Program-made: the position numbers and the translations under genes
Notes under the pieces: model-generated
The model's database searches: none
What the model was told of the DNA's origin: nothing
Seen by the model: the letters and a program-made list of their open reading frames with translations, nothing else
Shown: positions 32,389-43,108 of the stretch, in pieces
How the letters are laid out: every line of letters starts with the position of its first letter
How positions within the stretch are numbered: the stretch's first letter is position 1
Assembly: GCA_963693365.1 (NCBI GenBank)
Contig: CAVNZM010000006.1
Span: 4,154,001 to 4,218,000 of the forward strand
Length of the DNA: 64,000 nucleotides
Reading direction: 5' to 3'
Origin: Amoebidium appalachense
Taxonomy: Eukaryota > Ichthyosporea

Positions 32389-33026
32389 GGGGGATCAGTT
32401 CGGTGCTCTCAACTAGAGGCATGGGTGGATGGATGGATCAATGGACGTGTGCATGTATCCTCAGCGCTCTGAGCTTCGGTGTGTGGTGGTTCCCGCTGCG
32501 CGCGCACGGGGGGGGGGGGGGGGAATGCATTTTGTGTGGTATTATTATTGTTATTGTTGAGAAGAGGATGGGGGGGGGGGGGGGGGGGGGGGGGTGCAGG
32601 TGTATGGGGTGGCATGACAGGGGCACGTCTAGTATAATGCATATGTGCCGTATGTTTTGGTGTTCTTCAGCTCACAGTCCCTGCATGAAACACAGGACCA
32701 GTACGGCAACTACGTGATGCAGCACGTGCTGGAGCATGGCCGCACAGAGGACAGGCGGCGCATCATCGAGGGCATGAAGGGCCACGTGCTGCTGATGAGC
32801 CAGCACAAGTTTGCAAGCAACGTGGTCGAGAAGTGTCTGGTCTACGGCCCACCAGACCTGAGGAACCAGATGATCAGGGAGGTCATGACAGACACCGAGG
32901 GGTACGTGTAGTCACCCCATTTGCACCACAAATTCTGCCTACCTGCACACACACACACACAGACATACACACACACACACACCACGCAAGCACGCATGCC
33001 CGCACACCCAACCACCACCACTACCA

Positions 33027-33120
<94 letters not shown>

Positions 33121-33693
33121 GGGAGGGAGGGAGAGAGGAAGAGTGGGCGGGATAGAGAGACGTGTGCACGTGCTTTTACACACGACCATTACCTCCTTCA
33201 CACAGACACCGTTCTTGGCGAGCCTCCGCATGCCTGCCCCTCCCCCCCTTGGCTATTATATGCTCCCTGTTGTTAGAAGCACACAGACAGACACACATGC
33301 ACGGATGCCGTTGCCGCGCGCGCGCGCACACACACACACACAAACCATTATACGTTTATGCCTGTGGTTGTGGGTGTGGCTGTTTGAGTATCCACATACA
33401 AATACCCAAATACACGCTTACAGTTCATGAGAAAGTAATCAAAAAGCACATCCACACACGTTCCTTCACCCACTGACACGCACCCGCCACCCAGGGAGGT
33501 GAGTGCATTGTACCTGATGATGAAGGACCAGTACGCCAACTACGTGGTGCAGAAGATGATCGACATTGCCGACGAGCCAATCAAACAGCAGCTTCTCTTC
33601 CAACTGCGCCCTCACATTATGTCCCTGCGCAGGTACACCTACGGCAAGCACATCCTTGCACGTGTGGAGCGTCATATCCCCCCTCCCCCTTAA
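23599..33693 (+). CDS. PUM: Pumilio/PUF-family RNA-binding protein
   Basis: Sequence-specific 3'-UTR-binding repressor of mRNA translation and stability, cytoplasmic. Exons: 23599-23680, 23945-24057, 24402-24620, 25099-25212, 25445-25516, 26308-26466, 27021-27129, 27540-27712, 28405-28490, 29121-29512, 30154-30353, 31168-31305, 31804-31929, 32696-32901, 33495-33693 (TAA); 795 aa with phases consistent throughout. Residues 1 to about 450 are Gly/Tyr/Gln/Pro-rich and low in complexity. The PUM homology domain follows, from [15 protein letters not shown] to the C-terminus. Recognition helices in order: SRFIQ, NYVIQ, CRVVQ, NHVIQ, CRVIQ, NYVMQ, SNVVE, NYVVQ, the same tripartite code as human PUM1, predicting UGUAUAUA. 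The first acceptor (23945) is the least certain splice site. Five of the eight repeats are interrupted by introns or begin an exon. Divergent from the RNF25-like gene. Confidence 0.95.
25925..26150 (-). repeat. Dispersed repeat, inverted long copy in a Pumilio intron
   Basis: Reverse complement of the 17583-17823 copy, within Pumilio intron 25517-26307. C-runs flank both ends (25887-25915 and 26152-26188). Confidence 0.75.
31505..31640 (-). repeat. Dispersed repeat, inverted copy in a Pumilio intron
   Basis: Reads gctctgctcattatgcatac ... gtttgcattctgccttgtgt ... gtccgttgtgattg in Pumilio intron 31306-31803. The C-run at 31531-31546 lies at the same internal point as the G-run of the 19073 copy. 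Confidence 0.7.
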
Positions 33694-33721
33694 AGTCGTG
33701 TATGTTTTGTTACGGTTTCCA

Positions 33722-33795
<74 letters not shown>

Positions 33796-35268
33796 ATAGG
33801 TGTGTGTCCACATTCGTTGTTGATTTTGCTGTTCGTTGCTAATGCTTTTGGTGTTGCTACCTACCCTACGGAATTATGTTTAGTCTGCAGTGTGGATCTG
33901 ATAATATTTGTGCCGTGGCTTAATTAGAGGTCGCACGCTCTTTTTCTCCAATCACAAACATGCATAATTTGAAAGCCACGGCCTGTATAATCTATTGCTA
34001 AACGAGGGGATAAAAATGTACCATACTAACATGTAGAAAAAGACGCACGTGAATAAGCTTGAATGGAAGGATGACATAGGAATGGGGAGGTGAATGGGAT
34101 GGTCAAAGGGGCGATTTAGGATGTGTTCCGTATGTACCATATGCCAACCAGAAATTAGAAAGAGAGTTGATGATATTGGGGATAACACGGGCTCACGATA
34201 GTATAGGTAACTACGTACATAATCAGGTTTGTGGGTGTTTAGGGAACCCGAATGTACCATTAATTTTTAGGAACCCGTTACTATCGGTGCGTGTTTTCAT
34301 CGCTACCATATTTAGATCGGTCATTTTGCATCTGCACCCAATGTAGTATTTCCTTTTCTAGCCACGTTTCCTTTTATGGTTCCTTCTTTCTGTTGGATGA
34401 AAGATATGCCTAGTTAGAGTTTTGCTGGGGGTGTGTGAAGTACATGTTGTGCATAATAGGAACCCCATATGTATAATTACTGAAGAGTTTTTGTGTTAAT
34501 ATGTAGCATAGTCTTTGTGTGATGATACTTTGTTGATAACTCTGGAGTATTTGCTCGCCTCTTCTCGGTGGTTTCCGCACCGAGGGACAGTACATATATG
34601 TAAGCTGACTCATTTCCGCCAATATTGCCGGCGTTTTTCAGCTGGCGAGTTTAGGTGTGATATCATGTATACATAACGAGTTTTTTGTTGTGTTGATATG
34701 ACGAGCATAACATCTTGAGAACGTTGTTGAAATAAAGACTTGTTCTGGTGCGCAGTGCAAGTGTTGTGTCAAGAAGTGTTTTCGAAGAACCTGGGCGGCG
34801 GTGGTGGTTGGGGGGGGGGGGGGGGGGGGGGGGTCATGATGAGGCCCAGGATGGCTCTAGGCTCGATCTGAACACTCTCTTGGGCACCCCTGGGCAAGCA
34901 AGATCAAATTCAAAAATTATGTACACTGCAATGGCGAGCTCTTAATGTGAAAAGTTGTTAAGAGTTGGAGTTTGGCTCAGTCAATGAATTTAGTGGTGAA
35001 CTCTTGGATAAAATATCAGCCATGTCACAGACTGAGAGTCCGTTCTGCAATGTGGAAAAGTCCGTGAATAAATGCTGGTTTTAGCTGAAATGCACTCTAC
35101 TAATAAAGTAAAACATTAATGCAAGTCATTTGCAAACATGCATTTGAACACCACCAAAAAGGACACCGATCGAGCCCTGAGGTTTTCATGATTACCCACA
35201 GCTTGATTTGATTGTATTCGTGCCTGTTCGTACGCGTGTGTGTTCGCCTGCCTGTGTGTGTTAGACTA

Positions 35269-35348
<80 letters not shown>

Positions 35349-35781
35349 ATGTGCGTGTGTCACACTGTGTGTGTATGTGTGTGTGGGGAGAGGGGGGAAG
35401 GGGAGGGGAGGGGCCCTAGGCTGGGGGGGGGGGGGGGGGGGGGAGAAGAGCAAACAGATGTTCGAACATTTCGTAAATTTGGCTTTCAACATATTTTTCG
35501 ACTCAAAAATTGGCTACATGATACTAAGCTGCTTTCGTCTGCTCGTTATACATACTATTTACTAAACTTCTTTTGCTGTCCGGCAGCATATATTTACATT
35601 TTCGGTTACAGGGTTTGCATCAACATCATCGAAATTTCCAGTTATTCCCGTTTCACCACCTGCTAAATTGCAAACAAAACTCATCACTGGTGTAGTCGAA
35701 CACGTCTTCTCAGTACTTTCAATCGATTGTGTGTGCGTGTTCGCAGTGAGTGCATGCATGCTTGTGGTGTGCATGTGTGTG

Positions 35782-35821
<40 letters not shown>

Positions 35822-36119
35822 CACTGTGTGTCTCCGCGTGCGTAAGCGTGTGGGTTCGTGTGCATGCGTGCAAAGTGCTTGTGTGCGTGAGTGTGAGATG
35901 TGTGTCACATTCACTTCAATAGTGTTAGTAGTACCGGCAAGCTCAAAGATGAAGAGAAATCGAAGGTAGGAAAGCGGAGGAGAGAAACAGATGAGGGGGT
36001 TTTGGGGTAAATTGGGTGGGTGGGGGTGGGGTTCGTGGGTGGGTGGGTGGGTGGGTGGGTGGGTGGGTGGGTGGGGGAGGGGGGACGGGGGGGAACCGGG
36101 GCCCCGGCTGTTGTTGTCA
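33694..36119. other. Pumilio 3' flank and intergenic sequence
   Basis: Probable 3' UTR to about 34750. I found no perfect UGUANAUA in it (closest: tgtataat, tgtataca). Repeats: (GT)n 33724-33794, poly-G 34809-34833, (GT)n 35270-35346, poly-G 35424-35443, (GT)n 35780-35820, (GGGT)n 36036-36074. No further coding exon supported. Confidence 0.6.
34731..34736 (+). terminator. Candidate poly(A) signal of the Pumilio gene
   Basis: AATAAA, about 1.04 kb past the stop codon, followed by a TTGTTCTGGTG-type GU-rich stretch. It is the first canonical hexamer I see after the stop. Confidence 0.45.
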
Positions 36120-37281
36120 TTAACCCTCTTTGTAGTCCAAAGCCATGCCCAGATGGAATGGTGGGAAGCTGTTGATTGAGTTGTCAATGTCGGCAGTGGA
36201 GTTGTCCAAGCTCCCAACTGAGAGGTAGTGCGAGTCCCAAACAGAACCCCCTTTCACAGCCGAATTTCCGATATAGGACCCCCCTAGAATAATGGTCGAC
36301 GTTTCATAAAATCTGTTGACTGCAAAAACCCCGCCGCGCCCGTCTGGGCTGGAGTTGTTGATATAATCCCCCTCGCATGTTAAAGTACCGTGAATTAGTT
36401 CCACCCATGCAGCCCCCCCACGTCCACCATTTCCCCAACCGTTATCTCTCGCGACATTTCGCTCAAACCGTGAATTTACGTAGACGTTCCCAGCCTCCGG
36501 TATCGTCCCAATGTAAAGCGCCGCCCCCGTTTGCCGCATTTTCGACAAAAGACCCTCCGGTGACAGAAAAAGTAGTCTCCAGGTAGTTGATCCCGATGGC
36601 ACCGCCTATCCCATGTCCGAAAATGTTTGCGTTTCGCACGAAATTACAATTCGTGACAAACACCGGTCCATCTGCAAAGTATATCCACAGCGCGCCCGCT
36701 CCCTCGTACACCTCCCTGGTTGTTTGCACAATGTTATCCGTAAAATTGCTCTCGATAATGTCGACATAGTTTGTTGTGCCGAGGAAAATTACAGACCCCC
36801 CTCTTGAAGTGGTTCTAAACCCACTGAAATTGCACTTGTCCACAATTAGGTTGATGCCGATGCGGGGGTTGGATATCGCATTTTCCCCGTCTCCCAGCTC
36901 GGAGGTACGTAGAACGGACGAATACCCTTGCAGACTCACAAAGTTGAGATTTCGCAACGTGAGCGTTTTTCCCGTCAGAACTACCCGGAAAATGGGTTCG
37001 TTGGTAGTTTCCAGCGCAGCAACAATGGTAGGAGGAACCCCGCCACTCGACACACCCTCGATTTCAATGCTACGTCGTATTGCTATCTGTGTTCGTATTG
37101 TCTGAGGTGCATACACGGTTATTCTTTCCCCGTCTTCGGCAGCGTCAACTGCGGAGGTCAAGTCGGGAAAACACAGGGCGGATTTTACGATTAGGCAGGT
37201 TGCCTGGCGAAGAGAAGTGGCAAAGGCCTGTGTGGCTAAATGTAGGCCGGCAAGTACGAAAAACGCACGTGAAGATGCCAT
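36120..37281 (-). pseudogene. Secreted right-handed beta-helix (Pmp-repeat-like) protein, frameshifted
   Basis: No introns apparent. Starts MASSRAFFVLAGLHLATQAF, a clear signal peptide. The body has right-handed beta-helix spacing with motifs of the polymorphic-membrane-protein type (FxxN plus GGAI/GGAL: NFTDNIVQ, NFVRNANIFGHGIGGAIG, FVENAANGGGAL, RFERNVARDNGWGNGGRGGA). The first frame runs 272 codons. A 5-nt C run on the plus strand (36524-36528) shifts the frame, and the homologous repeats continue in the next frame to TAA at 36120-36122. Following the shift gives about 387 codons. It could be a real lesion, programmed frameshifting or a homopolymer error; the rest of the reading frame is undamaged, which favours a recent or artefactual change. 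Function unknown, probably extracellular surface or matrix. Confidence 0.7.
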
Positions 37282-38159
37282 GGTGGATGTGGGTGGTGGC
37301 CTAGGTTACAGCATGAATACGTGGGGGGGAAAGCTGAGAACTTGGGAAAACTAACAGCAGGTTGATCGGATTCCTGCTTACTAATGTCACTACTTCCTGC
37401 TGATGACACCTTGAACGAAAACCTCCTTAGTGAACCAGCTGAAACACAACTATATGTAGAGCCTCTCTGGTGGGAATGGTTCCCACCCAAACGCGGGTTG
37501 CGTAGGGGGGAAAGAAACCCTTTTCGTAAGACGGATAATCGAAGGAGTTTTCTGCAGACAAAGAAAGTGCGTGAATGCAGCGTGTGGTAATGCTGTAATG
37601 AAAGGCGGTGTAGAACTCGAAAAAGTGAAGTTCAGTGCGAATCGTCCCACAAGTCTATTTGCTACTCAGTGACTATGGGCCTTCCATGCATGCATGTTCA
37701 AAGTATGGGACTGGAGTGTCATACGAGCGCCCGCTCTGTATTACTTTGCCCTTACATCTATGTATTCTTTAAATCTAGCACTACGACTGTTAGCTACTCG
37801 CCAAGAAATGACTGACCCGGTGCGGACAGAGTTTGCTTTTGCAGTATCTCAGTGCCTTTGACTCAAGGATGAGTGGCTATGTGGTCCGGGCCGGAGACTA
37901 TTATTAGGGCCTGTTTGGCAACGCGGGTTAGTGTAATCTGGATTTCGGGGGATATCTGGATATGGGGGTTTACGCTGTTTACTCGAGGCAAAGAGAACCA
38001 GTCTCAGGTATGGGGGGGGGGGTTTTGCTCGGAATATCCCCTCAGCGGTATATCATGATCACGTACATAGATGTCGGGTGGTGACTATATATCAGGGTTT
38101 ACTTTCTCTACGAGACACCATAAAGACTACAAGGAGAAATCAATTAGTTGGGGTTCCCC

Positions 38160-38222
<63 letters not shown>

Positions 38223-38254
38223 GGGCTCCCCTCGGGACACTCGGTATCAGCTGG

Positions 38255-38331
<77 letters not shown>

Positions 38332-38335
38332 TGCG

Positions 38336-41300
38336 CTATAATTTTGTAGTGATGTGTTTCTCAAGCCAATCAATACATCTAATAAACAGGTCGTAGTTAC
38401 GCGTGTTTAGTATAAAATCAAGGATGTTGTAATTTACAGGTAGGCTATCTTTCTGGGTGTCTGTTGTGAATGTGACGTGTGTGTGTTGCGGTATTATGTG
38501 GTCTATCAAACTACATTTGGCGATACATGACCGGTTAAACTGGTGTGTGTGTGTGTTGTTTGGGCATGCAAATGATGCCACCTTATACTTATTAGATCTC
38601 CACTGTATAGCACGTGTACAGTAAAAGCGTGGTAATTGATCAATAATACCATCAGCTAGAGAAAGACCAGTTCTACAGGAAGGTAATATGTATTTAGGTG
38701 TTATACACTTGCGAGTGCCATATTTGGCAATATGGTTGAGGCGGTCAGTATATATAAAACGAGACATAAGGCTTAGTTTTTCAAGGTGTATGCTTTCATC
38801 GGGTCTAGTGTCGTTTGGTATCTTTTTCCATTTGTTATATTGCGTGATTATCTTGTGATTGTGTACATGTTTAATAAGTAAGTGGCAGTCCAAAGTCACA
38901 CACACACTATTGCGGGGTTTATTTGTATTTGTGCCCAGGGGAGAAGGGGAGAGAGAGGGGAGGAAAGAGGGGAGAGGTGAGGAGGGGACAGGTCGGATAG
39001 AGAAGAGAGGGTGGGAGGGCAAATACTTCTTTAAGCGGCTTATGTGCTTATTGAATTTCAGCGCGAGATAGGATACTCTAGCAGCTATTGGGACCAGACC
39101 ATATATCGAGAGCGTTACAGGCCCAGGTTTACAACAGTTGTTAGATAGAAAGGAGGCAACTTCTGCTTCAAGGAAATTTGCCAAGGGTTTAAGCGCTCTA
39201 GTTCTCTCTTTCTTGATCCAAGCGGCGAGAAGGGGTAAACCATATTCACATGCCGGGAAGACAAAAGTGCGAATAAATGTAAGTCTAATAGAAGGATGGA
39301 GGGGTGTGTCTTTAAAAATATTAGCCGAGAAGAAAGCTAACCGCTTACGAGCCAACTCTACCCTCTTTTCGACCATATGGGGAAACATAACACCAACAGA
39401 ATCAACCGGAACACCAAGATATTTGTATTCTGGAACTATAGGTACAGGTTTAGATGATAATGTAAATGTGTGTAAATTGTTAGCTATATCAGGTACAAGA
39501 ACACCACATTTGTCTATGTTAAGGATCATAAGGTTTGCCTTGCACCACTCTGACACTACATCGAACAATCTTTGCAGGCGTCTAGGGGTACGGGCAAGGA
39601 GGGACAGATCATCAGCATAGAGAAGTGCAGGCGGAAAGTTATTAATAGGGTCATCGTTTTCGGCGTAAATCTTGACAGCCAAATCATCTATAAATAGGTT
39701 AAACAAAAAGGGGCTAAGCAATGAGCCCTGCAAGAGACCTCTAGTACGAGCAAAACCATATGAAAGATGCCCATTAACCACAGCTCTACCATAGGTTTGA
39801 GACAAGAGTGCTTCTAACAGAACACCAATGCAGTGTGGTACACCCCGTGCAGCAAGCTTTTCCCATAGGAGACCAGGGGAGACAGAATCGTAAGCAGTTT
39901 TCCAATCAATAAAGCCAACATATTGTGCACCAACTTGCATAGAATCGTGCAGTGCCATTATTTGAACATAACATGAATTGTTTTTACGAAAAGCGGATTG
40001 GCATGGGTGTATGTGAAGAATAGATTGAAACCTAGGGTGATGTGCAAATAACCTAAGTAAGCAAGCTTCAAAGAATCTACGAACAACCTGGGTTAGTGTA
40101 ATGGGGCGAAAGGATGATATGGGGCCCTCAGAGTCCTTCTTAACTATGGGGATCACTAAGGTATCTAACCAAGATGACGGGACATGTCCACATTTAACAC
40201 ACCAAGAAAAGAGAGAGCTTAACATGATAGTAAGATCAGGTTTAATAGCACGATCACTTTCCTTTTGTGGGTAGGAGGGAACAAGGATTTTAAGAAACCC
40301 AGCAGGGAGTCCATCAGGTCCACAAGACTTACTAGAGCTATAACTAGATATCACAGACCATATGGCATCGGGACTGAAAAAGGGGAGGATCGATTCTATG
40401 GGGATAGATGGGTCTACAGGCCACACAATAGGTTTCTGAGCGGGGGTCCTATCTTTAAACAGTTCCGAGAAATACTTATCAGAGTCTATGAGGGGGTCTC
40501 CAGTGGTATCACCAATAATACGAGCAGGGGGGCCAAATCGATTCATACTAGCAAGCCGGCGCAAGCTTTCCTTTTGAGACAGGGGTTCACCTAGTCTAGC
40601 GGGAGTGGTGTTTGGTAACAAGAGAGCATCGGGATATTCCTTCCTACCACCGCCAGCATAATCACCGAGATCTATCAAATCATCAACAATAAAGTTAGTG
40701 CATGTATCTAGTACGAGATGTGAATCTGGCCTGGCTTGTGCAGATTCTAATAGGCGCATATATATAGGGTGTTTCGTAGCATAGCATACACATACATCAA
40801 CTCTACCCCACTGTGACTTAAGCTGGGATAGACGGAGGCGAAAGGTGGGAGGGGGAGGGGGGAGCAGATCAAGGGAGATCTTAGGTAGGAAAAGGATAGG
40901 AGAGTGGTCAGATGACCTAGAGAGGTTAGGAGGGAGAGAGAGTTTTGACATGGTTGATGGCCAAAAGGCCACTCCCCAGTCGGTGTTGTGGGCATGGGAT
41001 ATTTGAGGGAACCGCAAAGTGTGACTTTGGACATACCTTGCTAAAGGGATAGCACGCTCCGGGGGCTTAGATGGGTACCCGACACTCACTTGCAGTGTGT
41101 CTGTGTGGTGGAGTCGCGTGTTAAAATCACCTAAAATAACAGTGGACATTGGTAACTGTGACAACTCGTGAGTCAATTCGACAACCGACATAGATGGTGG
41201 GTAATATACAAAAGTAAAAACATTAGAAAGAAACTCTATAGAAACCGAGAATTCCGTTTTTGCTACCGGTTTGCACTTCACTCTCACGTGTGGTGCGGCA

Positions 41301-41530
41301 AGTACAATAATGCCTCGGTTTTTCGCGTAACCGGGGTGTGTGGATGTGTCGACCAATGTAGAGTTGAATTTGTGGTGGTTTTTAAACTGTGTTTCGCAAA
41401 TCACTGTAAACGTGTGGTTGTTTGTCTGTTGTTGTATGTAGCTGATTTTATCGTCGAGTGTCCCGGGGGGGAGGCCCTTTTGGGGGCCCAGTGTCCGAGC
41501 ATTCCAGAAGAAGAAGGATAAATTAGGCAT
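38336..41530 (-). CDS. LINE ORF2: AP-endonuclease and reverse transcriptase
   Basis: 1064 aa with no interruption. N-terminal APE-like endonuclease (about 1-230): FFWNARTLG, VICETQF (catalytic E), ILGDFNTRL (D/N), SDHSPILF (SDH). Reverse transcriptase (about 390-700): GPDGLPAGFLK, SFRPITLTQVVRRFFE, motif A FIDWKTAYDSV, motif B LLQGSLLSPFLFNLFIDDLA, motif C LLYADDLSLLA, then NIDKCGVLVP and YKYLGVPVD. The C-terminal 300 residues contain a Cys/His-bearing stretch (CPNNTHTHQFNRSCIAKC) but no clear knuckle. The start ATG overlaps the ORF1 stop (ATGCCTAA). It would make and integrate element cDNA by target-primed reverse transcription. Confidence 0.95.
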   Translation of the reverse strand: MPNLSFFFWNARTLGPQKGLPPGTLDDKISYIQQQTNNHTFTVICETQFKNHHKFNSTLVDTSTHPGYAKNRGIIVLAAPHVRVKCKPVAKTEFSVSIEFLSNVFTFVYYPPSMSVVELTHELSQLPMSTVILGDFNTRLHHTDTLQVSVGYPSKPPERAIPLARYVQSHTLRFPQISHAHNTDWGVAFWPSTMSKLSLPPNLSRSSDHSPILFLPKISLDLLPPPPPTFRLRLSQLKSQWGRVDVCVCYATKHPIYMRLLESAQARPDSHLVLDTCTNFIVDDLIDLGDYAGGGRKEYPDALLLPNTTPARLGEPLSQKESLRRLASMNRFGPPARIIGDTTGDPLIDSDKYFSELFKDRTPAQKPIVWPVDPSIPIESILPFFSPDAIWSVISSYSSSKSCGPDGLPAGFLKILVPSYPQKESDRAIKPDLTIMLSSLFSWCVKCGHVPSSWLDTLVIPIVKKDSEGPISSFRPITLTQVVRRFFEACLLRLFAHHPRFQSILHIHPCQSAFRKNNSCYVQIMALHDSMQVGAQYVGFIDWKTAYDSVSPGLLWEKLAARGVPHCIGVLLEALLSQTYGRAVVNGHLSYGFARTRGLLQGSLLSPFLFNLFIDDLAVKIYAENDDPINNFPPALLYADDLSLLARTPRRLQRLFDVVSEWCKANLMILNIDKCGVLVPDIANNLHTFTLSSKPVPIVPEYKYLGVPVDSVGVMFPHMVEKRVELARKRLAFFSANIFKDTPLHPSIRLTFIRTFVFPACEYGLPLLAAWIKKERTRALKPLANFLEAEVASFLSNNCCKPGPVTLSIYGLVPIAARVSYLALKFNKHISRLKKYLPSHPLFSIRPVPSSPLPSFLPSLSPSPLGTNTNKPRNSVCVTLDCHLLIKHVHNHKIITQYNKWKKIPNDTRPDESIHLEKLSLMSRFIYTDRLNHIAKYGTRKCITPKYILPSCRTGLSLADGIIDQLPRFYCTRAIQWRSNKYKVASFACPNNTHTHQFNRSCIAKCSLIDHIIPQHTHVTFTTDTQKDSLPVNYNILDFILNTRNYDLFIRCIDWLEKHITTKL

Positions 41531-42707
41531 CGGTTTGGTCCGACACCTGTGGGGTTGGTTCCCACTTGTCGCTTACGGGGTCGTATGCACGACCTTCCGC
41601 CAGCGCGAACAGTTCGCAGAAGAGCTCGATTTCCATCTCGCATCGGCGTTTGCGCTCGAGCAGTTTCTCACCAGAAAACATTGGTTCCTTCGTGTCCGTG
41701 TCTATCACGCTCGTAGCATCGTTTTCCAACTTTGCGAGGAACTCTTTTGCCTTGCTGATGCGTACACGACAACGTGTGGCGCACGCATTCTTAGCAGACA
41801 CTTTACGTTCTTTGTCTGCTTTCTGAATGTTTTCCGGCGCGCATGGGTCGTAGCTTGGGAGGTGGGTGAAGAAGCTTCCACACCCCTTTGTCGCGTCACG
41901 GATGAACGCACGGTTATAGTCGCCCCGTACTGCTACTTCCAGCACATCGTATCCAATGAAGGACAGACAAAGGATGCGAGAGCACCGGAAGCCGAGAGCC
42001 TTGAAGATGGACCACATGGCCCTGTGTGGGCGTCTGCCGTGCTTGACTTTGAAATACACCCTCTCGTATTTGGGTGGGATGTTGATGTTACCGTTTGCTT
42101 GGGTGTTCCCCTTAGCCGGCGGTTTGGGAGGGGAGTTGCGGCGGTACTCGTTGCCTGCAAGAATGCTGGCATATGTTTCCTTGGCAATTTGGCGGAGCTC
42201 GGGTGTTTTACGAGAGTTCGCATATTCTAGGAACTCTGCCGGGAGCTGTGCTTCCGGTCCTGTGTTGTTTTGTGTTGGGGTGGAAATGTCTCCGTCGCGA
42301 GATGTTTGCTCATGAGTTTTGGGGTTTTGCGATCCACTAATGTTTAGCTGGGCTGTGAGTGAATCAATGGTGAGCTTGAGTTGGGTATTTTCTGTTTGGA
42401 GTTTTTCTATCATGTTCTTGAGTGGTAACAGCTCATTTAGCTGTTTCTTAACGAGGGCAAGTTCTGCCAGTACTGTATCAACCGAAAGTTTCGGCATGGT
42501 TGTTATTGTGTTTCTACGGAGTGGTGTGGTGTTATTCTGAATGGGTAGTGTATTGTAAATAGGTGTTGCGCTTAGTCTAAGGCGATGTTTTTCTGGTTGT
42601 GCATCTGTGGTAGGTGTATCTGCTGGACGTTTTAATGGTCGCACATGTGTGATGGGTGTAGATGGAACTTTGAAAGAGGTTCTGAAACGATTATAGGCAT
42701 GTGCCAT
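41523..42707 (-). CDS. LINE ORF1 protein (RNA-binding/chaperone-type)
   Basis: 394 aa, ATG at 42705-42707. Basic Pro/Thr-rich N-terminus. Predicted coiled coil at about residues 72-120 with heptad-spaced Leu (LALVKKQLNELLPLKNMIEK then LQTENTQLKLTI). A folded C-terminal half contains YERVYFKVKHGRR and ILCLSFIGYDVLEV, a pattern seen in ORF1 of other non-LTR elements, followed by a charged Cys-containing tail. No CCHC zinc knuckle. The TAA at 41523-41525 lies inside the ORF2 start region. Confidence 0.8.
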   Translation of the reverse strand: MAHAYNRFRTSFKVPSTPITHVRPLKRPADTPTTDAQPEKHRLRLSATPIYNTLPIQNNTTPLRRNTITTMPKLSVDTVLAELALVKKQLNELLPLKNMIEKLQTENTQLKLTIDSLTAQLNISGSQNPKTHEQTSRDGDISTPTQNNTGPEAQLPAEFLEYANSRKTPELRQIAKETYASILAGNEYRRNSPPKPPAKGNTQANGNINIPPKYERVYFKVKHGRRPHRAMWSIFKALGFRCSRILCLSFIGYDVLEVAVRGDYNRAFIRDATKGCGSFFTHLPSYDPCAPENIQKADKERKVSAKNACATRCRVRISKAKEFLAKLENDATSVIDTDTKEPMFSGEKLLERKRRCEMEIELFCELFALAEGRAYDPVSDKWEPTPQVSDQTDA

Positions 42708-43108
42708 GACATGGATGGGGGTGTTCCCCGGCCCTTAGGGCCACGGATGGCCTGGTTTAGGGGTGGATGCGCGAAGGATACTATTTATTAGCAGATAATA
42801 AAGAGCGACATTTGAATCGATGTGTGCGACTGAATCGATGTGTGCGACTGGATATCAAAATCGAGATCCAGATTATGCTGCAGAATCCGGATCTCAGCCG
42901 AAACCTGGGTTAAGCCGGGTAGATAACCCATGGATGCCAAACAGCCCACGTACGATTTCGGGTTAGATTTGCTCTGCAGCTGTCACGCTGTTCATCACCG
43001 GTCGGTGACTTGCAATTGCAGACCCGCTACACATATACACCATAGTGATAAGCAGTAATAAACCACGAAAGTGCTGAGTTGTATACGGTTTTATTTGAGA
43101 CACTCACC

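Larger units (their letters stand above)
38161..42722 (-). mobile_element. Full-length LINE (APE-type non-LTR retrotransposon)
   Basis: Minus-strand element: short leader, ORF1, ORF2 overlapping by 8 nt, a 3' UTR containing (CA)n (GT on the plus strand at 38255-38327), then a 57-nt A tail (T-run 38161-38217). GTTCCCCG occurs on both sides (38153-38160 and 42723-42730) as a candidate 8-bp target duplication, which would leave only about 15 nt of 5' UTR. Both ORFs are intact, which suggests recent activity. It interrupts the surrounding DNA transposon. Confidence 0.88.

Noticed and set aside
37907-42947. DNA transposon ending at 42947 rather than 44845
   Set aside because: An inverted end is present there (gccaaacagccc), but the flank is ACG rather than TTA, and the transposase would then lie outside. 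Kept as an alternative only.
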